Positions 4,506 through 7,750 of a stretch of 7,750 nucleotides of DNA are shown here, one piece after another. The translations under genes and the position numbers were made by a program. The stretch spans positions 293 to 8,042 of the forward strand of contig HF998307.1 of the NCBI GenBank assembly GCA_000433735.1, written 5' to 3'. Each line of letters opens with the position of its first letter. Positions within the stretch are counted from its first letter, which is position 1. The notes under the pieces were generated by a model, which did no database searches, was not told the origin of the DNA, and saw only the letters and a list, made by a program, of their open reading frames with translations. This stretch comes from Clostridium sp. CAG:167. GTDB lineage: Bacteria > Bacillota > Clostridia > Lachnospirales > Lachnospiraceae.

Positions 4506-6794
4506 ATGCAGCAGGTCAGCAAACGATGGGATAAAGGTGTGTGGGTGCTGATGGGCATCTGTTTTATGATGGGACGAGCCTTTGTTGGGACTGTGAATCC
4601 ATTTGGGGTGGCCATGATGAGTGTGGCGTGCCGGGAACGAAAAAAATATGGCTGGATGGGCAGTATGGTTTTAACCGGTATGTTCAGTGCAACTTCCGGC
4701 AACCATTTACTGCGGTACATATTCTGCATCATGGCTATTATGGTGGCGGGGCGTTTTTATAAAGAAATGGATAAAGGAGAACTGCCCCTCTGGCTGACAG
4801 CTGTGTTGTGCGGTGTAGTAAGTCTGATATCCGGATTGGTGGGAAGTCTGTTGTTTCGTAACACATGGGAATGCCTTTTCGTGTCGCTGGGAGAGGGTGT
4901 GGCTGTGTACGGTCTGGGCCGGGTGTTTCGGCCGGGGATTCGTTTTATCCTGGAGAAAAAGTGGAAAGATGTGCCGGGGAACGAGGAATGGATCAGCCTT
5001 TTGGCCATTGTATTTCTGGGGCTGTATGGTGTGCCCCAGGCGGTAAATGATCTTTTTTCCCTGACACGGTGTGCCGGATATTTTCTGATCCTGTTTGCGG
5101 GAGTCAGTTATGGAGCAGCACCGGCGGCTATGACGGGAGTGGCTGCCGGTGTGCTAGCAGTGGCCCAGGGCGGCAATCCGGTGCTGGTAGGTTTGTACAG
5201 TGGTCTGGGGGTGATAAGCGGCGCTGTGCGAAAAGGTGGAAAAATAATCAGTAGTCTGTTGTATCTGACGACAGGGTGCCTCTTAATCTATGGGGCGGGC
5301 AATCTGTTTCCGGGAGTAGTGGAACTGCGCTCTTTGGTGTCGGGTACCTTGATCTTCCTTGGGATACCGGGGGTACAGCCAAGAAAAGCGGAGATTTTTA
5401 CATTGGATGACAGTGCTTATGTAGGAGATGAAGTAAAGGAACTGGCCAATCAGAAACTGAATGATTTTTCCGACGCCTTCCGCCGGCTGGCTAAAAGTTT
5501 TACAGGCCGGGTACGGCAGCAGGAGAGTGTGCCGGGAGAGGTGATGGAAGATATTTTAGAGGATATATCGGAAAGGCTGTGCCAGGGATGCCTGAACTGC
5601 CGCCACTGCTGGGAGCACCACGGTGATGAAACCAGGCAGGGAATGGCAGATATTCTGTGGCAGATGGAGCAGCAGGGGGAGGTGTCTGTGTGGCAGGAAA
5701 ACCAGGATTTTGCCAGCCGTTGTATGAGACTGGAAGAGTACAAGGAACTGGCCAGACAAGAGATGGCCCATGCCAGACAGAGGATCGGGTGGCAGAACCA
5801 ACTGGCCAGAAACCGGGAGATCATGGCCAGGCAAATGCTGGAGGTGGCCCAGGCACTCAGTGGTTTTACCACAAGACTGGGAGATGGACAACCTTTGCAG
5901 AGGGGGGTTTTGAATCAGCTCAAAAAGAGACTTGAATTATATGGGATCCATATTGAAAAAGTATGGGGCGTGAAAAAAAATAATAAAATAGAAGTGGCGT
6001 TTACCGGACATTGCGGGAAAAACCAGTGCCTGACCAAAACGGATGTGGCGGCGGTTTTGTCGGAAGAACTGGGGGCGAAGGTGACACCGGCCAGAGAAAC
6101 AAGAAATGTTTTATCCAGAGAATCCCAGACCATGTATTTCCGCCAGGATACATGTTATAAGGGGCTGACTGCGGTGGCCAGGGTATCCAGATGGGATCAG
6201 CAGGTGTCAGGAGATAATTATTCCTTCCTGGAACTGGAAAGCGGTGAACTTTTAATGGTGCTGGCGGATGGTATGGGATACGGCGGCGAGGCTGAGAGAG
6301 ACAGTGGCAGTCTGATTGAAACGCTGGAACATCTGCTGGAGGCGGGATTTGAAAAGCAGACAGCCTGGCGGCTTCTGAATACGCTGTTGGTGGCAGAATA
6401 CGAAGGGGAATCCTTTACGACGCTGGATATGGTGTCGGTGGATCTGTACACGGGATGGTGCCAGTTTATCAAAAGCGGTGCGGCTGCGGCCTATCTGTAC
6501 CGGGACGGCCAGGTGGAAGTGATCGAAGCTCAGTCGCTGCCGGTAGGCGTTTCGGTGGATACCGGATGCGATGTAGTAAAGAGGCAGTTGAAACCGGGAG
6601 ATATGGTGATCCTTGTGTCGGACGGCGTGCCGGATGGCTATGAAAAAGACATGACAGAAATGATAAGAGAGGTGGCAGGTCCCAACGCCCAGGAGTTTGC
6701 CAACCAGATCCTGATCCATGCACTGGCTGGAGCCAGTCAGGAGGCGGCAGACGATATGACGGTGCTGGTTCTTGGTTTTTGGAATAAAAATTGA
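4506..6794 (+). CDS. spoIIE: Stage II sporulation protein E, serine phosphatase
   Basis: SpoIIE dephosphorylates SpoIIAA at the asymmetric septum, which frees sigma F in the forespore; it also binds FtsZ. The 762 residues show the full layout. Residues 1 to about 300 hold many membrane helices and the family-typical VNPFGVAMM near residue 30. A cytoplasmic middle part (about 310-560) includes a cysteine cluster C359-x2-C362-x2-C365-x2-C368-W. The C-terminal PP2C phosphatase has D588GMGYGGEA, FTTLDMVSVDLYTG, S705-D706-G and D749-D750-M-T-V; the aspartates are the expected metal ligands. I chose ATG 4506 because AGGAGGG at 4491-4497 lies eight bases upstream; the in-frame ATG 4455 lies in the promoter, upstream of the expected transcript start. 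The promoter has the 21-bp spacer of Spo0A-activated genes. tilS follows after 61 bases. The length is somewhat below that of the B. subtilis protein. Confidence 0.97.
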   Translation: MQQVSKRWDKGVWVLMGICFMMGRAFVGTVNPFGVAMMSVACRERKKYGWMGSMVLTGMFSATSGNHLLRYIFCIMAIMVAGRFYKEMDKGELPLWLTAVLCGVVSLISGLVGSLLFRNTWECLFVSLGEGVAVYGLGRVFRPGIRFILEKKWKDVPGNEEWISLLAIVFLGLYGVPQAVNDLFSLTRCAGYFLILFAGVSYGAAPAAMTGVAAGVLAVAQGGNPVLVGLYSGLGVISGAVRKGGKIISSLLYLTTGCLLIYGAGNLFPGVVELRSLVSGTLIFLGIPGVQPRKAEIFTLDDSAYVGDEVKELANQKLNDFSDAFRRLAKSFTGRVRQQESVPGEVMEDILEDISERLCQGCLNCRHCWEHHGDETRQGMADILWQMEQQGEVSVWQENQDFASRCMRLEEYKELARQEMAHARQRIGWQNQLARNREIMARQMLEVAQALSGFTTRLGDGQPLQRGVLNQLKKRLELYGIHIEKVWGVKKNNKIEVAFTGHCGKNQCLTKTDVAAVLSEELGAKVTPARETRNVLSRESQTMYFRQDTCYKGLTAVARVSRWDQQVSGDNYSFLELESGELLMVLADGMGYGGEAERDSGSLIETLEHLLEAGFEKQTAWRLLNTLLVAEYEGESFTTLDMVSVDLYTGWCQFIKSGAAAAYLYRDGQVEVIEAQSLPVGVSVDTGCDVVKRQLKPGDMVILVSDGVPDGYEKDMTEMIREVAGPNAQEFANQILIHALAGASQEAADDMTVLVLGFWNKN

Positions 6795-6819
6795 CGAACG
6801 AGGCAAAAATCGTTAAGAT
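6791..6819 (+). promoter_or_regulatory. Putative sigma-A promoter of tilS
   Basis: TTGACG at 6791-6796 (5 of 6) overlaps the spoIIE stop codon. It is followed after exactly 17 bases by TAAGAT at 6814-6819 (4 of 6). A start near 6826 would give a 30-nt leader to tilS. This would free the essential tilS from the sporulation-only spoIIE transcript. No terminator hairpin is seen after spoIIE, so read-through is also possible. Confidence 0.5.
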
Positions 6820-6855
6820 AAAAGATAAATACAACAAAGAATCCGGGAGGAAGCC

Positions 6856-7750
6856 GTGTTACAGGATTTTTTAACATATAATGAACAAAAGAAGCTGCTG
6901 ATGCCGGGGGATACTGTGGTGGCAGGTGTGTCCGGCGGGGCAGATTCCGTGTGCCTTCTGGCGCTGTTAGACGAATTAAAAGAAAAACTGGGACTGACGC
7001 TGTATGTGATCCATGTGCATCATGGGATCAGGGGAGCGGAAGCAGACCGGGATGCAGCCTTTGTAAGGGAACTGGCAGGAAAGAAAAACCTGCCTTTTTG
7101 TCTTGTAAAAAAAGATGTGCCGGCGGCGGCAAAAGAACTGGGGATGACGGAGGAAGAGGCCGGAAGACGCCTGCGGTATGAGGCTATGGAAGAGTATGCA
7201 AAAAAAGTAGGGGCGGATAAGATCGCACTGGCTCATCACAGAGATGACCAGGCGGAGACGGTATTGTTTCATCTGTTCCGGGGCAGCGGTCCCAGAGGTC
7301 TCCGGGGGATGCCGGTAAAAAGAGGACCTTTTATCAGACCTCTTCTATTTGTCAGCCGGCAGGAAATTGAAGCGTATCTGGCTGAAAAGCAACTGTCTTA
7401 CTGTGAGGATTCTACCAACAGCAGTCTTAAATACAGCCGGAATATACTGCGCCGGCAGATACTGCCTCTGGTAACGAAAAACATTAACGCCCAGGCAGCA
7501 GCTCATATTGCGGCCATGGCAGAGAGGCAGGAAAAGTGGTGTCTCTATATAGAAAAGCAGGGAAGAGAAGCGGCCGGCAGACTGGTAAGGAAGGAAGACA
7601 ACGGATACAGTCTGGATACCGACGGTTTTTTGCAGGAAGAAGAGGTGGTACGGGATGAAGTTTTGCGCCAGGTGCTGGAAAAAATGGTAACCGGGGCAAA
7701 GGATATATCGGCCGTCCATTATGAAAAGATCCATTCTCTCTGCCGGGCAG
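6856..7750 (+). CDS. tilS: tRNA(Ile)-lysidine synthase, N-terminal part (3' end outside window)
   Basis: TilS uses ATP and lysine to turn cytidine 34 of the AUA-reading tRNA-Ile into lysidine, so the tRNA reads AUA and is charged with isoleucine; it is normally essential. The frame runs open to the window end and gives 298 residues, about two-thirds of the usual protein. Motifs in order are the PP-loop SGGADS at 26-31, VHHGIRG near residue 55, the H128-R-D-D-Q-A-E-T site at 128-135, and DSTNSSLKYSRNILR at 185-199. Residues after about 210 begin the less conserved C-terminal region. I chose GTG 6856: GGGAGG at 6845-6850 lies five bases upstream, whereas ATG 6901 would start just before the PP-loop and leave out the usual lead-in. 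Its place after spoIIE is the standard one. Confidence 0.96.
   Translation, partial: MLQDFLTYNEQKKLLMPGDTVVAGVSGGADSVCLLALLDELKEKLGLTLYVIHVHHGIRGAEADRDAAFVRELAGKKNLPFCLVKKDVPAAAKELGMTEEEAGRRLRYEAMEEYAKKVGADKIALAHHRDDQAETVLFHLFRGSGPRGLRGMPVKRGPFIRPLLFVSRQEIEAYLAEKQLSYCEDSTNSSLKYSRNILRRQILPLVTKNINAQAAAHIAAMAERQEKWCLYIEKQGREAAGRLVRKEDNGYSLDTDGFLQEEEVVRDEVLRQVLEKMVTGAKDISAVHYEKIHSLCRA

Noticed and set aside
4351..4551. Small plus-strand open frame of 66 codons between divIC and spoIIE
   Set aside because: It runs through the divIC terminator and the spoIIE promoter, has no ribosome site and overlaps the spoIIE start in another frame.
6252..6806. Minus-strand open frame of 184 codons opposite the SpoIIE phosphatase domain
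   Set aside because: The plus strand encodes a conserved PP2C domain here. The antisense product is rich in His, Arg and Ser as expected for a shadow frame.
1..7750. Defence system, mobile element, CRISPR array, tRNA or prophage content
   Set aside because: All coding capacity is taken by recognised housekeeping or sporulation genes, and I found no terminal repeats, spaced repeats, integrase or tRNA-like folds by eye.

Overview
The window is a co-directional stretch of a spore-forming Firmicutes chromosome. Every gene I can support lies on the + strand. The set spoVT, HU, an S4 protein (RqcP/YabO type), yabP, yabQ, divIC/ftsB, spoIIE, tilS matches the conserved region around spoVT-yabPQ-divIC-spoIIE-tilS known from Bacillus subtilis and many Clostridia. 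A rubrerythrin gene suggests an anaerobe. Together with codon style and gene lengths, I infer an anaerobic Clostridia member, perhaps Lachnospiraceae; the family is a guess from protein flavour, not a database result.

Layout. 1-426 is the 3' end of a cation/proton antiporter gene. 434-1671 is a rubrerythrin and histidine-phosphatase pair behind two good promoter-like sequences, closed by a long hairpin (1683-1736). 1836-2460 is spoVT behind an exact match to the sigma-G consensus. 2487-2912 is hup with its own strong sigma-A promoter and terminator. 2973-3938 holds rqcP, yabP and yabQ. 3935-4421 is divIC/ftsB, with a sigma-A promoter buried in the end of yabQ and a terminator after it. 4438-6794 is spoIIE behind a promoter with the unusual 21-bp spacer and an overlapping Spo0A-box-like sequence. 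6791-7750 is tilS, cut by the window end, with a plausible promoter starting at the spoIIE stop codon.

How it fits together. spoIIE (forespore phosphatase that releases sigma F), yabP and yabQ (coat/cortex), and spoVT (late forespore regulator) are sporulation genes. hup, rqcP, divIC and tilS are housekeeping genes for nucleoid structure, ribosome rescue, division and tRNA modification. The visible promoters and terminators divide the region into units that could be switched separately, so growth and sporulation genes can sit side by side. Several start codons were placed downstream of the longest open frame because a Shine-Dalgarno sequence fixes them (rubrerythrin 577, rqcP 2973, yabP 3274, divIC 4030, spoIIE 4506).

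I see no mobile element, CRISPR array, RNA gene, phage gene or unknown gene system. The points of interest are regulatory sequences and one cysteine cluster in SpoIIE. No stretch longer than 300 bases lacks a gene; the longest gap (1672-1914) holds a hairpin terminator and the spoVT promoter.
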